Source: Burkholderiales bacterium (lineage in GTDB: Bacteria > Pseudomonadota > Gammaproteobacteria > Burkholderiales > JAEUOS01). Taken from it: DNA of 64,000 bases. The stretch spans positions 1 through 64,000 of the forward strand of contig JAEUOR010000075.1 of the NCBI GenBank assembly GCA_016790635.1, given 5' to 3'. Every line of letters starts with the position of its first letter. Within the stretch, counting starts at the first letter, position 1. Below are positions 35,101-43,126 of the stretch, in pieces. Below the pieces are notes generated by a model that ran no database searches, was not told the origin of the DNA, and saw only the letters and a program-made list of their open reading frames with translations. Made by a program: the position numbers and the translations under genes.

Positions 35101-38056
35101 GCGGCGTGTCGAAATTCATCAACGACGGCTCGAGGCCGCCCGAAGCCGCCAGCCAGTCGGCGCGCTTGTCGTCGAGCAAGCCCTGCAGGTCGAGGGCAGG
35201 TGCCGGCGCGGTCTGCAAGACCACGGTGTCGACCATCACGCCGAGCCGCTCCACCGCCTCGAGAAGCAGACCGCGCTCCTCGTCGTCGGCAGCGATGCCA
35301 CCGGACTTCGCGACCAGGACCGCGCGCTCGAAGCTGCGACCGAGGTCGTGCATGGCCGTCATGCCGACCGTACCGGCAATTCCGGCCAAGGTATGCGCGG
35401 CGCGCACCAGTTCGTCGCGGGGCGGCTGCGGTTCATCTTCCAAGAGCGCCATTTCAGCGCGCATCACGCCAAGGTGCGTCTCCGCTTCATCGATGAAGAT
35501 ATCGTAGAGCGCGCGCGCCATGCGCAGGTCGCCGACCGTCACGACCGCCTCTTCGGCCGGCGGCGTCGCCGGCGCGGGTGGCGGCGCCGGCGCCAGCATG
35601 AAGGGTTCGCCGGCGCGCATGCGCGCGCAGGCGTCGACGAGGTCGACGCCGTCGCACGACGAGGAACCGCGCGCGGTCAGTTCGTCGATCCAGCGATCCA
35701 TCAATCCGTGCGCGGCCGTGATCATCCGCACCAGGTCCTCGCTGACCGGGCGCGACTCCTGCAACCACAGGTTCATGGTCTGCTCGACGCCCCAGGCGGC
35801 TTCTCCCAGGCGCGCGAGGCCAACCATGCGACCGCTGCCCTTGAGAGTGTGAAAACCACGCCGGACCACGGTCAAGGCTTCATGGTCGGCCGCGCCGGCG
35901 CCGATGCGTCCCGCGTGCGCGGCGATCGACGCCAGCACTTCGCGGGCCTCCTCCAGAAAGATCGCGAGGAGTTCGGCATCGACGACCTCGACGGGCGCCT
36001 GCGACAGCGCGACGATCTCGGCCGACGGCATCGGCGTGGTCGCCTCCAGCGGCGCCACCGCTGCCATCGCCGCATCCAGGCCGGCATCGGCGCTGCCGTC
36101 GCCGGGCGGGGCTTCGAGCATTTCCAGCGCGCGCCCGACGTTGATCACCAAGGACGGGTCATCAACCAGGTCAGCGTCCTGGGCGATCGCCTCGAGGTTG
36201 GCCTTGAGTTCGGCCGCCAGCACCGCGTCGTCAGGCTTGTCGCGCAGCGCGTCGAAGAGGGCGCGCGTATCGCGCCGCGCCTGTTCCAGCTCGACCTCCA
36301 CGCTGACCGGGACCAGTGCCGGCGCAAGCGCGTCGAGTTCCGCATCCTCGACCGGCGCGACGCTGTCGTCCTCCGAAACGGTCGCTGGTGCCGGCGGTGC
36401 GACCGGCCGCATCGCGGCGTCGAAATCGGCTTCGCCGTGCTGCATGGCCTCGACGAAAAATCCGACTCCCGAGAGCAACTGCGCGACGCGCTCGAAATCC
36501 TCCTGGGCAGGCTGATAGTCGGCAGCGGTGAAGCGGGCGATGTCGGCGGCGCTCTCGTCAAGCGCGACGACGGCACGTTCGGCGCCCAGAATGGCAAGGG
36601 CGCCGCGCACCTGGCGCACTTTCGAATCGAGGGCCGGCAAATCGTCGCGCTCTGCGGGATTGCGGAAGAACGCGTCCAACGCCGACTCGATGCCGTGCAG
36701 ATTGGTGCGAATCTCGCTGGCGACCTGCGCCATCAGCAGCCGTTCCTGGGCGCGCTGTGCCACCTCGTCGAGTTGCGGCGCCGGCGGCAGTCCGCTGTCG
36801 CGCCCTGCCAGACGCGCAGAGAGGCGCGCTCCGACCGCGAGCACCTGTTGCGGGAACTGACTGGCCAGGCGAGGATACGCCTCGATGGCATTCTCGGCCA
36901 GGAGAATCGCGGTCGCCGTGTCGAGCGCCAGTGCCTCGCCGACGGACTCCCGGTTCTCGCCCACCCAGTCCGCCACCGAGGAGATGGCCGAGGCCAGGAG
37001 CGTCAGGTCCGGCGTGTCGAGCGAGGCAACCCGCGCGCGCAAGTACCCCGCCTGCTCGCGGAAACCCGCCAACTCCTGGGTCTGGCCGGCGGAAAAGGCG
37101 GTCCATTTGTCCTTGGCCTGACCAAGTATTTCGCGCAGCGCCTTGAGATCGAGCGCCAGCGCCTCGGTCGGCGTGTCGTCGGTCGTCTCCAGCATGGTCG
37201 CGTCAAGCGCGTAGACGCGGCGGATCTCGCGCACCTGGGCCGTCTCGACGCGGCTCCTGGCAACGAAGAACAGGGTGTCGCGCAAGAGCCGCTCGGCAAC
37301 GCTGGCCGACCCTTCCAGCAGGCGCTTCATCTGCAGGTCGATGCGTGCGCACAGGCGCTTGGCATCGATACCGGCCGAGGCGCCGACCGCAATCAGGGTT
37401 TCGGTGAAGCCGATGGTCACCCACCAAAAGGCACGATGTTGCGGCAAGGCCTGGGTGCGCTCGATGGAGCGCACCGCTTCGGTCATCTCGCGCAGCGCGG
37501 CGTTGTCGGCGACATTGCGCAACCAACGCAGCAATCCGGCCTGGAAGCGCCGCCGCTGGCCGATCACATGCGCGCGCATGTCGACCGGCAGGTCGCGCAT
37601 CTCGCGGCGCGGCAGGCGCACCGCCAGGTCGGGAAAGAACAGGTCCGATTCGGCGATGCGCTCGGCGCCGCGTGCGCGCATGACCGCCGCATAGGCCGCG
37701 AACAGGCGCAACGGGCGGTGCGGCTCGCCCTGGACCAGGCGGTCCAGGTAGGTACGCAGCGCGGCAAAGGCGCCCTGCAGCGCCCGCGCGGCACCCGCGT
37801 CCAGCATCGCCTCGCCATTGTCGACCGCGTCGATCAGGCGCTCGCACTCCTCGGTCAGCCGCGTCACACCGCTCAGGCCGACGATCTCGAGCGCCCCGTG
37901 CGCCTGATGCAGGTGGTTCTTGCAGATCTTGAGCTGGGTCGATTCGAGCGGATTGGCAAGCCGCGCCGCCAGCGCCTCGGTGGCGTGATGCAAGGCCTGG
38001 TCGATCTCCCCCTTGACCCAGGTCAGGGGTCCGATATCGAACTCGGCGGCACTCAT
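32138..38056 (-). CDS. pilL: Hybrid CheA-type histidine kinase of type IV pilus chemosensing (PilL/ChpA)
   Basis: 1972 residues. From the N-terminus: a PilL_N/Hpt-like helical region (HQAHGAL, H53), a long helical stretch, then Hpt domains with HTLKGSG (H736), HTLAGIA (H888, where the usual lysine is alanine) and HTLKGSA (H1243). These are joined by acidic Ala/Pro-rich linkers of 100-250 residues. The kinase core follows: dimerisation helices near LVNEAGEVAIARSRIE, N box HLLRNAIVHGIE, G boxes DDGAGLDL and GRGIGMDVV. Then a CheW domain and a C-terminal receiver with DDS and phospho-acceptor D1896 in LDIEMPRMDG. In Pseudomonas this kinase controls twitching and cAMP through PilG and PilH. It is the last gene of the pil set, 35 bases after pilJ. 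Confidence 0.94.
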   Translation of the reverse strand: MSAAEFDIGPLTWVKGEIDQALHHATEALAARLANPLESTQLKICKNHLHQAHGALEIVGLSGVTRLTEECERLIDAVDNGEAMLDAGAARALQGAFAALRTYLDRLVQGEPHRPLRLFAAYAAVMRARGAERIAESDLFFPDLAVRLPRREMRDLPVDMRAHVIGQRRRFQAGLLRWLRNVADNAALREMTEAVRSIERTQALPQHRAFWWVTIGFTETLIAVGASAGIDAKRLCARIDLQMKRLLEGSASVAERLLRDTLFFVARSRVETAQVREIRRVYALDATMLETTDDTPTEALALDLKALREILGQAKDKWTAFSAGQTQELAGFREQAGYLRARVASLDTPDLTLLASAISSVADWVGENRESVGEALALDTATAILLAENAIEAYPRLASQFPQQVLAVGARLSARLAGRDSGLPPAPQLDEVAQRAQERLLMAQVASEIRTNLHGIESALDAFFRNPAERDDLPALDSKVRQVRGALAILGAERAVVALDESAADIARFTAADYQPAQEDFERVAQLLSGVGFFVEAMQHGEADFDAAMRPVAPPAPATVSEDDSVAPVEDAELDALAPALVPVSVEVELEQARRDTRALFDALRDKPDDAVLAAELKANLEAIAQDADLVDDPSLVINVGRALEMLEAPPGDGSADAGLDAAMAAVAPLEATTPMPSAEIVALSQAPVEVVDAELLAIFLEEAREVLASIAAHAGRIGAGAADHEALTVVRRGFHTLKGSGRMVGLARLGEAAWGVEQTMNLWLQESRPVSEDLVRMITAAHGLMDRWIDELTARGSSSCDGVDLVDACARMRAGEPFMLAPAPPPAPATPPAEEAVVTVGDLRMARALYDIFIDEAETHLGVMRAEMALLEDEPQPPRDELVRAAHTLAGIAGTVGMTAMHDLGRSFERAVLVAKSGGIAADDEERGLLLEAVERLGVMVDTVVLQTAPAPALDLQGLLDDKRADWLAASGGLEPSLMNFDTPPPELAPPEETSDPAPFVIDSPGADGEMLTVDFEFDAEHAPPPQLTEADSASEVVPEALVPPGNLPEAPTVTAEGATVDIDFSDASAPTLVFDVDTAGPLAPLEATPLGALEFAQPAVAAEPPPEAPADMPAHAFNASVAPTGPGLEVSPGVVSDTMAIGAPSDAAVTGFETAGTPPQADAPPITDDRDDAALSDAELRARGFDPTERLLERIEDDIDAQLLPVFLEEAADLVPRMSAQLRAWGGVEPVAAQALQRTLHTLKGSARMAGAMAIGQVTHSMEARIERALKQASVSPALLEGLTASADRVYLLLDELRASAVPVAPAAPAPEAGPAAAALIVAGAAQALPDELAAAEALPAAHVPPVAAPIEVPPAATAEDARASLRVRADLIDRLVNEAGEVAIARSRIEGELRAVKANIRDLTESVLRLRAQLREVEISTETQMQSRRAQSEENEQDFDPLEFDRFTRLQELTRMMAESVNDVATVQQGLLKSLDDADLALLAQSRLNRDLQNDLLRVRMVPFNTIAERLYRVVRQTAKEVGKRANLDISGLRMEIDRSVLERMAGPFEHLLRNAIVHGIEAPHLRAAAGKSELGQMQLTARQEGNEFILTFEDDGAGLDLDRIRARAVARGMAAADARLTEAEIVDFIFTPGFSTAEAVSEIAGRGIGMDVVRSEVVALGGRIDTSSVPGRGTVFTIALPLTLAVTQVVLLRAGSGLYAIPSVMVEQVQQMKSADFARIRAAGECVWQERSYPLHALPHLLGDAGYEPPAQRLTPVILLRSGNQRAAVQVDAMAGNQEVVVKNIGPQLARVTGIAGATVLGNGEIVLILNPVPLALMAASGALARATHGPSPAALAMAAPPTVMVVDDSLTVRKATTRLLARENYQVLTARDGVDALEQLQSTRPDILILDIEMPRMDGFDLTRNVRADAALARIPIIMVTSRTAEKHRAYAAEIGVNAYLGKPFNEDELLANIARLLELSPAQQAH

Positions 38057-38091
38057 GCGTGCGTTTCCCTGCGGCGGGCTGCTGACCGGAA

Positions 38092-40239
38092 TCAGCCGAC
38101 CTTGAAGCCGGACACCGACGACTTGAGTTCCTGCGCCAGGCTACCGAGTTCGCGCACCGAGTCAGCGGTGCTGCGCGTCCCGGCGGTGGTCTCTTCGGTG
38201 ACGCGCAGAATGTCCTCGATGCTGCGCGCAACCACGGCGGCGGACTCGGCCTGCGTCGAGGTCGTCGCGGCGATGCCCTCGATCAGGTGGGAAAGCCGGC
38301 CCGACACGGTGCCGATTTCCGACAGCGCCTGGCCGGCGGCATCGGCGAGCTTGGCGCCCTCGACCACGCCCTGGGTCGACTTCTCCATCGCCGAGACGGC
38401 ATCCTGGGTATCGGTCTGGATGGCCTTGACGATCGCACCGATCTGGCGCGTGGCCTCGGCGGAACGTTCCGCCAGACGCTGCACCTCTTCGGCGACAACC
38501 GAGAACCCGCGTCCGGCCTCGCCGGCCGAGGCTGCCTGGATCGCCGCGTTCAGCGCCAGCACGTTGGTCTGCTCGGTGATGTCCGATATCAGTTCGACGA
38601 TCTCGCCGATCTCCTGGGACGACTCGCCGAGGCGCTTGATGCGCTTGGAGGTTTCCTGAATCTGCTCGCGGATTTCGTTCATGCCCGCGATCGAGTCCTG
38701 TACCGCGGTGGCGCCCTTCTGCGCTGCGCCGACCGACTGGCGCGCCACCTCCGCGCTCTGCCGCGCGCCGCGCGAGACCTCGCCGATGTCACGCGCCATG
38801 CGCAGCACCGACTCGCCGGTGTCGCGGATCTCGACCGACTGGCGATCCTGTGCGCCCAGCAGGCGCGCCGAGGTCTCCTGCGCGGTCTCGGTGGCCACCG
38901 TCACCTGGGCGGTCGCCTGATTGATGCGCATGACCACGCCGCGCAACTCCTCAATGGTCAGGTTGACCGAGTCCGCGATCGCGCCGGTGATGTCCTCGTT
39001 GACCGTGGTTTGCACCGTCAGGTCGCCATCGGCCACCTCGGCCAGTTCGTTCATCAGGCGCAGGATCGCCGCCTGGTTCTGGGCGTTCAGGGCGCGCGCC
39101 TCGTTCTCTTCCTTTTCAGCGCGCTGGCGTCTCACCTCCGTATCGGCGCGAAACGCGAAGAACATCAATGCGATCGAGGCAGCCGCGAGCACGGCAAAGA
39201 GCGCCATGAATACGTAGTTGATGGCGCGCCCGTCAAGCTCGGCCGCGTAGGCCTTGGCCACCGCGTCCAGGCCATCCTTGAGCTTTTCGTTGTCTGCGAG
39301 GATGCGTTGCGCCGATTGCTTGGCGGCCACCAGGCGCTGCATGTTGCCCAGGATGCCCGACACCGCCTGCTGGTACTGCACGAAGGAGCGCTCCAGGTCC
39401 GCCAGGCGCGCACGGATCTCCGGGTCCTGGCTGGGCGCGATGCGCAAGGTGTCGCTGCCGCGGGCGAGCGCGGTCAAAAGGTCGCGGAAGGTATTGGTGT
39501 CCTTGCCGAGCAGGAAGGCAACCTCCGGATCGATGGTCTCGCCGGCGATCAGTGCGTTGGCATTCTTGGCCATGCGCTGGGTCAGCATGACCAGTTGCGC
39601 GGTGGCGGTGATGTCGCGCGGTCCGGCGCCGGCTGCCAACTTGAGGGCGGCAACCTGCTCGGCCAGCGCCAGGAGCTGCGGATTGTTGGCGTTGATGGCA
39701 CGGATCGACTCGCCCAGCACCAGCAGGTTCTTCTGCTGCTCCAGCACCACGGACGCATTCCGTTCCGAACGCGCCCACTCCTCGCGCACCGCCGACAGCG
39801 GCGCCTCGACCCGTTGCGGTGTCTGTACCTTCTTCTCCCCTTCGCCGGCCAATGCCAGCAGGTTCACGGCGATGCGATCGCGGCTTTCAAGGAGTTGCGC
39901 GAACGACGGGGCATTGCCGAGCACCGCGCCGGGCACCGCCTTGGCCAGGCGCTGCGAGTGCATCAGCGTGTCGCCGCTGACAGCCACGCCGTCAGCCAGC
40001 TGGCCGGCATCGCGCGTGTCCTTGACCACCACGACCAGAAGGCACAGGAGCCACAGGATCAGGCTGATGCCGATCAGCGAGTACTGCCGCTCGACCGGAA
40101 GATGGCCGATGAACGGCAGCGTGGGTCGCGGCGCCGTGGCCGCAGCTGTGATGGTGTCGAGAACGGTTTCGCCGCTCCCGGCCGCGGGCAGCGGCCGGGC
40201 CTTGGGCTTGCCGAAAGGCAGCGAGATGCTAAACGCCAT
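38092..40239 (-). CDS. pilJ: Methyl-accepting chemotaxis-like receptor PilJ
   Basis: 715 residues. Cytosolic N-terminal 50 residues, first membrane helix about 54-73, a periplasmic region of about 260 residues with two PilJ-type helical modules (LMHSQRLAKAVPGAVLGNAP; LVMLTQRMAKNANALIAGE), second helix about 338-362, a HAMP-like linker, then the signalling domain. The hairpin tip ITEQTNVLALNAAIQAASAGEA is intact. No CheR/CheB-type gene is present here, so adaptation is by other means or encoded elsewhere. It couples to PilL through the CheW-like PilI encoded 66 bases upstream. Confidence 0.94.
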   Translation of the reverse strand: MAFSISLPFGKPKARPLPAAGSGETVLDTITAAATAPRPTLPFIGHLPVERQYSLIGISLILWLLCLLVVVVKDTRDAGQLADGVAVSGDTLMHSQRLAKAVPGAVLGNAPSFAQLLESRDRIAVNLLALAGEGEKKVQTPQRVEAPLSAVREEWARSERNASVVLEQQKNLLVLGESIRAINANNPQLLALAEQVAALKLAAGAGPRDITATAQLVMLTQRMAKNANALIAGETIDPEVAFLLGKDTNTFRDLLTALARGSDTLRIAPSQDPEIRARLADLERSFVQYQQAVSGILGNMQRLVAAKQSAQRILADNEKLKDGLDAVAKAYAAELDGRAINYVFMALFAVLAAASIALMFFAFRADTEVRRQRAEKEENEARALNAQNQAAILRLMNELAEVADGDLTVQTTVNEDITGAIADSVNLTIEELRGVVMRINQATAQVTVATETAQETSARLLGAQDRQSVEIRDTGESVLRMARDIGEVSRGARQSAEVARQSVGAAQKGATAVQDSIAGMNEIREQIQETSKRIKRLGESSQEIGEIVELISDITEQTNVLALNAAIQAASAGEAGRGFSVVAEEVQRLAERSAEATRQIGAIVKAIQTDTQDAVSAMEKSTQGVVEGAKLADAAGQALSEIGTVSGRLSHLIEGIAATTSTQAESAAVVARSIEDILRVTEETTAGTRSTADSVRELGSLAQELKSSVSGFKVG

Positions 40240-40305
40240 GGGACCTCCGGAATACGCGGCCGGCGCGGCGCGGCGCGCGGCATTTGCGATACGCGCGTGG
40301 CATCG

Positions 40306-40815
40306 TCATGCCGCCACGTCAAGAAAACCACTGTCCGCGACCAAAGCCTTGAGCTTCAATTCGCGCCACGGCAGCCCGGCGCGGTCTGTCCACGCGCCGC
40401 CTTCCCAGGCAGCCCTGGAGGCGGCAGCGGACGACTCGAAGTCGCGCGGATTGCGCAGGCCCAGCATGCGCGAAACCAGGAGGGCGGCGTTCAAGCCCAG
40501 CCGGGCGCCGACCAGGACCAGGCGCGCCTCCGGCACCCGCGGCGTCGCGTGGCCCGTGGCGAAACCGGAAAAGTCGATCACGCTCACCAGCGTGCCGCGC
40601 ACGTTGGCCAGACCGCAGTACCAGGGCTTGGTGCGCGGCACGCGCGATAGCGGCGGCACCGGCAGGATTTCGCCGGCGTCGACCAGCGGGATGAGCCACA
40701 ATCCGGAGCCGCACTGCACGCCCAAGTGCAGCGCCGAAGCCGGTTCGGCACGCGCCGCCGACAGCTTTCGCGCCAGGTCTTGCTGGTAATCACGCAGGCT
40801 GATGCGGTTCGACAT
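40306..40815 (-). CDS. pilI: CheW-like adaptor PilI
   Basis: 169 residues with a CheW domain: LHLGVQCGSGLWLIPLVDAGE, LPVPPLSRVPRTKPWYCGLAN and RGTLVSVIDFSGF. It bridges PilJ and PilL. I prefer the ATG at 40815 (MSNRISLRDYQ); a TTG at 40842 is in frame and would overlap the end of pilH by 8 bases. Order and orientation (pilG, pilH, pilI, pilJ, then pilL) match the Pseudomonas chp cluster except that no pilK methyltransferase is present. Confidence 0.9.
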   Translation of the reverse strand: MSNRISLRDYQQDLARKLSAARAEPASALHLGVQCGSGLWLIPLVDAGEILPVPPLSRVPRTKPWYCGLANVRGTLVSVIDFSGFATGHATPRVPEARLVLVGARLGLNAALLVSRMLGLRNPRDFESSAAASRAAWEGGAWTDRAGLPWRELKLKALVADSGFLDVAA

Positions 40816-40834
40816 GTCGTTTGACGCGCGCGTG

Positions 40835-41200
40835 TCAGCCAAACTCGGCGATCTTCTTCAACAACGCCTCGGCGTCGATGGGCTTGGTGAGATATCCCTT
40901 GGCTCCCTGGCGAACGCCCCAGATCTTGTCGGTCTCCTGGTCCTTGGTGGTGCAAATAAGGACCGGGATGTGCGCGGTCTCGACCGCACGTGTGATCTGG
41001 CGTGTCGCCTGAAAGCCATTCAGCCCGGGCATGACGATGTCCATGAGGATCAAATCGGGCATGTCACGGTTGGCACGAGTCACCGCCTCTTCGCCGTTCT
41101 CCGCGGTGATCACCGAATAACCCTTGCCGGTGAGCAGCTCCTGCAGAAAAAAGCGCTCGGTCGGGGAGTCGTCGACAACAAGTATTTTCTTGACGGCCAT
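40835..41200 (-). CDS. pilH: Twitching motility response regulator PilH
   Basis: 121 residues, a single receiver domain. ILVVDDSPTERFFLQELL holds the acidic pair, LILMDIVMPGLNGFQ the phospho-acceptor aspartate, and GYLTKPID the lysine. PilH-type regulators tune pilus retraction or act as phosphate sinks in the Chp pathway. It starts 18 bases after the pilG stop. Confidence 0.93.
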   Translation of the reverse strand: MAVKKILVVDDSPTERFFLQELLTGKGYSVITAENGEEAVTRANRDMPDLILMDIVMPGLNGFQATRQITRAVETAHIPVLICTTKDQETDKIWGVRQGAKGYLTKPIDAEALLKKIAEFG

Positions 41201-41218
41201 CGCTGGGGTCCTGGGTGA

Positions 41219-41614
41219 CTAGTGACGCGCGGCGGCGTGGGTGCCGACGGTCTTGAGCAGACTGTCCTTGGTGAATGGCTTGGTGAGGTATTCGTCGGAG
41301 CCGACCATGCGGCCGCGTGCGCGGTCGAACAGGCCGTCCTTGGACGACAGCATGATCACCGGCGTGGCGCCGAAACGCGGATTCTTCTTGATCAGCGCGC
41401 AGGTCTGGTAGCCGTCCAGGCGCGGCATCATGATGTCGCAAAAGATGACGTCGGGTGCATGGTCGGTGATCTTGACCAGCGCATCGAAACCGTCCTCGGC
41501 CAGGATGACCTGGCAACCCGCCTGGACGAGAAAGATCTCCGCGCTGCGGCGAATGGTGTTCGAGTCGTCGATCACCATGACCTTGATGCCTGCCAGTGCG
41601 CCCGAGTCGGCCAT
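41219..41614 (-). CDS. pilG: Twitching motility response regulator PilG
   Basis: 131 residues, a single receiver domain with VMVIDDSNTIRRSAEIFL, the phospho-acceptor in VIFCDIMMPRLDGYQTC, and EYLTKPFTKDSLL. PilG-like regulators promote pilus extension and cAMP signalling in Pseudomonas. The ATG at 41614 gives the usual N-terminus; a TTG ten codons upstream is possible. It is first in the pil set. Upstream, on the minus strand, TATAAT (41779-41774) is a likely -10, though the -35 is weak. Confidence 0.92.
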   Translation of the reverse strand: MADSGALAGIKVMVIDDSNTIRRSAEIFLVQAGCQVILAEDGFDALVKITDHAPDVIFCDIMMPRLDGYQTCALIKKNPRFGATPVIMLSSKDGLFDRARGRMVGSDEYLTKPFTKDSLLKTVGTHAAARH

Positions 41615-41773
41615 CGCTTTGCCGTCCGTGGAACCTCTTCCCAAGGGATCGACGATTTGCCGTTCCCGCCCATTCCCCGCCGGCGCAGCACAAGGCGCGC
41701 CCCCAGGCGCCGCCGGATCTAGTCGAAGGCGGGCTTGCGCCGCCTCAGATGGTCATGGGACAGCGGGCAGACC

Positions 41774-41808
41774 ATTATAGCGATCCGGGGCCGTCCTGCA
41801 CTCAGGAC
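41774..41808 (-). promoter_or_regulatory. Probable pil operon -10 with adjacent dyad
   Basis: On the minus strand a perfect TATAAT lies at 41779-41774. Just upstream, GTCCTG-CACT-CAGGAC (41793-41808) is a perfect 6-bp-arm inverted repeat covering the expected -35 region. That region has no good -35 hexamer, so activator- or repressor-controlled transcription of pilG onward is plausible. The dyad lacks a T-run, so it is not a convincing terminator for the rubredoxin gene 65 bases upstream. Confidence 0.4.
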
Positions 41809-41873
41809 AAACTTCAAGTTCGTGCGTAATTCCATTGATTACAAACGATTCTGCCGCGCCCCGCGCAGAAGTT

Positions 41874-42050
41874 TCAGATCTCGACCATCTCGAAATCGTC
41901 CTTGCGCGCACCGCATTCCGGACAGGTCCAGTTGAAAGGCACGTCAGCCCAACGGGTTCCGGGCGCAATTCCCTCGTCAGGGGCGCCTGCGGCCTCGTCG
42001 TACACCCAGCCGCAGATCAGGCACATCCATGTCTTGAATTCGTTGTCCAT
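41874..42050 (-). CDS. rubA: Rubredoxin
   Basis: 58 residues. The mononuclear iron site is formed by two knuckles, CLICGWVYDE and CPECGARKDDFE, with the standard rubredoxin segment APDEGIAPGTRWADVPFNW between them. It is a one-electron carrier, often for alkane hydroxylases or oxygen/peroxide detoxification. The ATG at 42050 follows GGAAT; the longer reading has no homology. It sits upstream of the pil genes on the same strand, with 259 bases to pilG containing that operon's likely promoter. Confidence 0.94.
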   Translation of the reverse strand: MDNEFKTWMCLICGWVYDEAAGAPDEGIAPGTRWADVPFNWTCPECGARKDDFEMVEI

Positions 42051-42280
42051 GCGAAATTCCGGTCCGGCAAAGCCTTCGATCAATGCGACAAACGTCTCGG
42101 CCGGAATGCCATTGGCACGCCGCGCAAGGTTAGAATCATCGCGGGTCCGCACGTGTTCCGACGCTCTCGAAGACGCGAAGCTTGCATCGCAATCTTTACC
42201 GGCGCGGCGTGCGGGCGGCGCATCTTAACATCGCCGTCACGGCGCGCACGCCACCCGTGATCCACCCATAGCACAACCCG

Positions 42281-43126
42281 ATGCCAAGAACGCCTGTCCC
42301 GCCGCTGGTCCTGGCTTTTGCCGGTGCCGACCCGACTTGCGGCGCCGGCCTGCAGGCCGACCTCCTGACCCTGGCGGCGCTGGGCTGCCATCCGTTGACC
42401 GTCGCCACTGCGCTCACCGTGCAGGACACCGCCGGCGTGGCCGGCTTCGATGCGGTCGCTCCGGACCGGGTCGAGGAACAGGCGCGCACACTGCTGGCGG
42501 ACATGTCCGTGGCGGTCTTCAAGGTCGGCATGATGGCCAGCGTGGCCAATGTCGCGGCCATCGCAGCGGTGATTGCGGACCATCCGGACATTCCGGTGGT
42601 GCTGGACCCGGTCCTGGCTTCCGGCCGCGGCGAAGAACTCTCGGACGGCGACATCGTGGCGGCCCTGCGCGACCTGCTCTTGCCGCGCACCACTGTCCTG
42701 ACGCCGAACAGCGTCGAGGCACGCCGCCTGGCGCGGGCCGAACCCGACGCCGACTTAGGCCACTGCGCGCTTGAACTTCTTGGCACCGGTTGCGAGTACG
42801 TTCTCGCCACCGGCACCCACGAGGACACCGCGCAGGTCATCAACAGCCTCTACGGGCAAGTCGACGGTGGCCCGGCAGGGGCCTCGGTCGGCCTGGTGCG
42901 CAGCGATGCCTGGCCCCGCCTGCCCGGCAGTTATCACGGCTCGGGCTGCACGCTGGCCTCGGCGCTGGCGGCCTTGCTCGCGCGCGGGCTGAACCCTCTT
43001 GCGGCGGCGCACGCAGCCCAGGAGTTCACCTGGCAGAGCCTCGCGGCCGGGTTCCAGCCCGGCATGGGGCAGTTCATTCCGGACCGCATGTTCGCCTCGC
43101 GCGATCGCATCGCGGGGACCCATTGA
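42281..43126 (+). CDS. thiD: Hydroxymethylpyrimidine/phosphomethylpyrimidine kinase
   Basis: 281 residues, ribokinase-fold kinase that phosphorylates HMP and HMP-P for thiamine synthesis. Marks are AFAGADPTCGAGLQADL, VFKVGMMASVANVAAIA, VVLDPVLASGRG and the C-terminal GSYHGSGCTLASALAALLARG with the catalytic anion hole. The usual DSGGGAG of the N-terminal loop reads DPTCGAG, a variant of the ThiD/BluB-associated kind. It is divergent from rubredoxin; the 230-base gap shows no THI-box (no CTGAGA core), so a TPP riboswitch is unlikely. It overlaps thiE. Confidence 0.9.
   Translation: MPRTPVPPLVLAFAGADPTCGAGLQADLLTLAALGCHPLTVATALTVQDTAGVAGFDAVAPDRVEEQARTLLADMSVAVFKVGMMASVANVAAIAAVIADHPDIPVVLDPVLASGRGEELSDGDIVAALRDLLLPRTTVLTPNSVEARRLARAEPDADLGHCALELLGTGCEYVLATGTHEDTAQVINSLYGQVDGGPAGASVGLVRSDAWPRLPGSYHGSGCTLASALAALLARGLNPLAAAHAAQEFTWQSLAAGFQPGMGQFIPDRMFASRDRIAGTH

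Noticed and set aside
34022..38659. A 1545-residue open frame antisense to pilL and pilJ
   Set aside because: In such GC-rich coding DNA long open frames appear in the opposite strand by default. It has repetitive, Arg/Gly/Ala-rich composition and no domain, while the other strand encodes well-known PilL and PilJ motifs.
42051..42280. A TPP riboswitch ahead of thiD
   Set aside because: No CTGAGA core or ACCC-type pairing partner of the THI-box is found in the 230 bases; there is no evident terminator or masking hairpin either.
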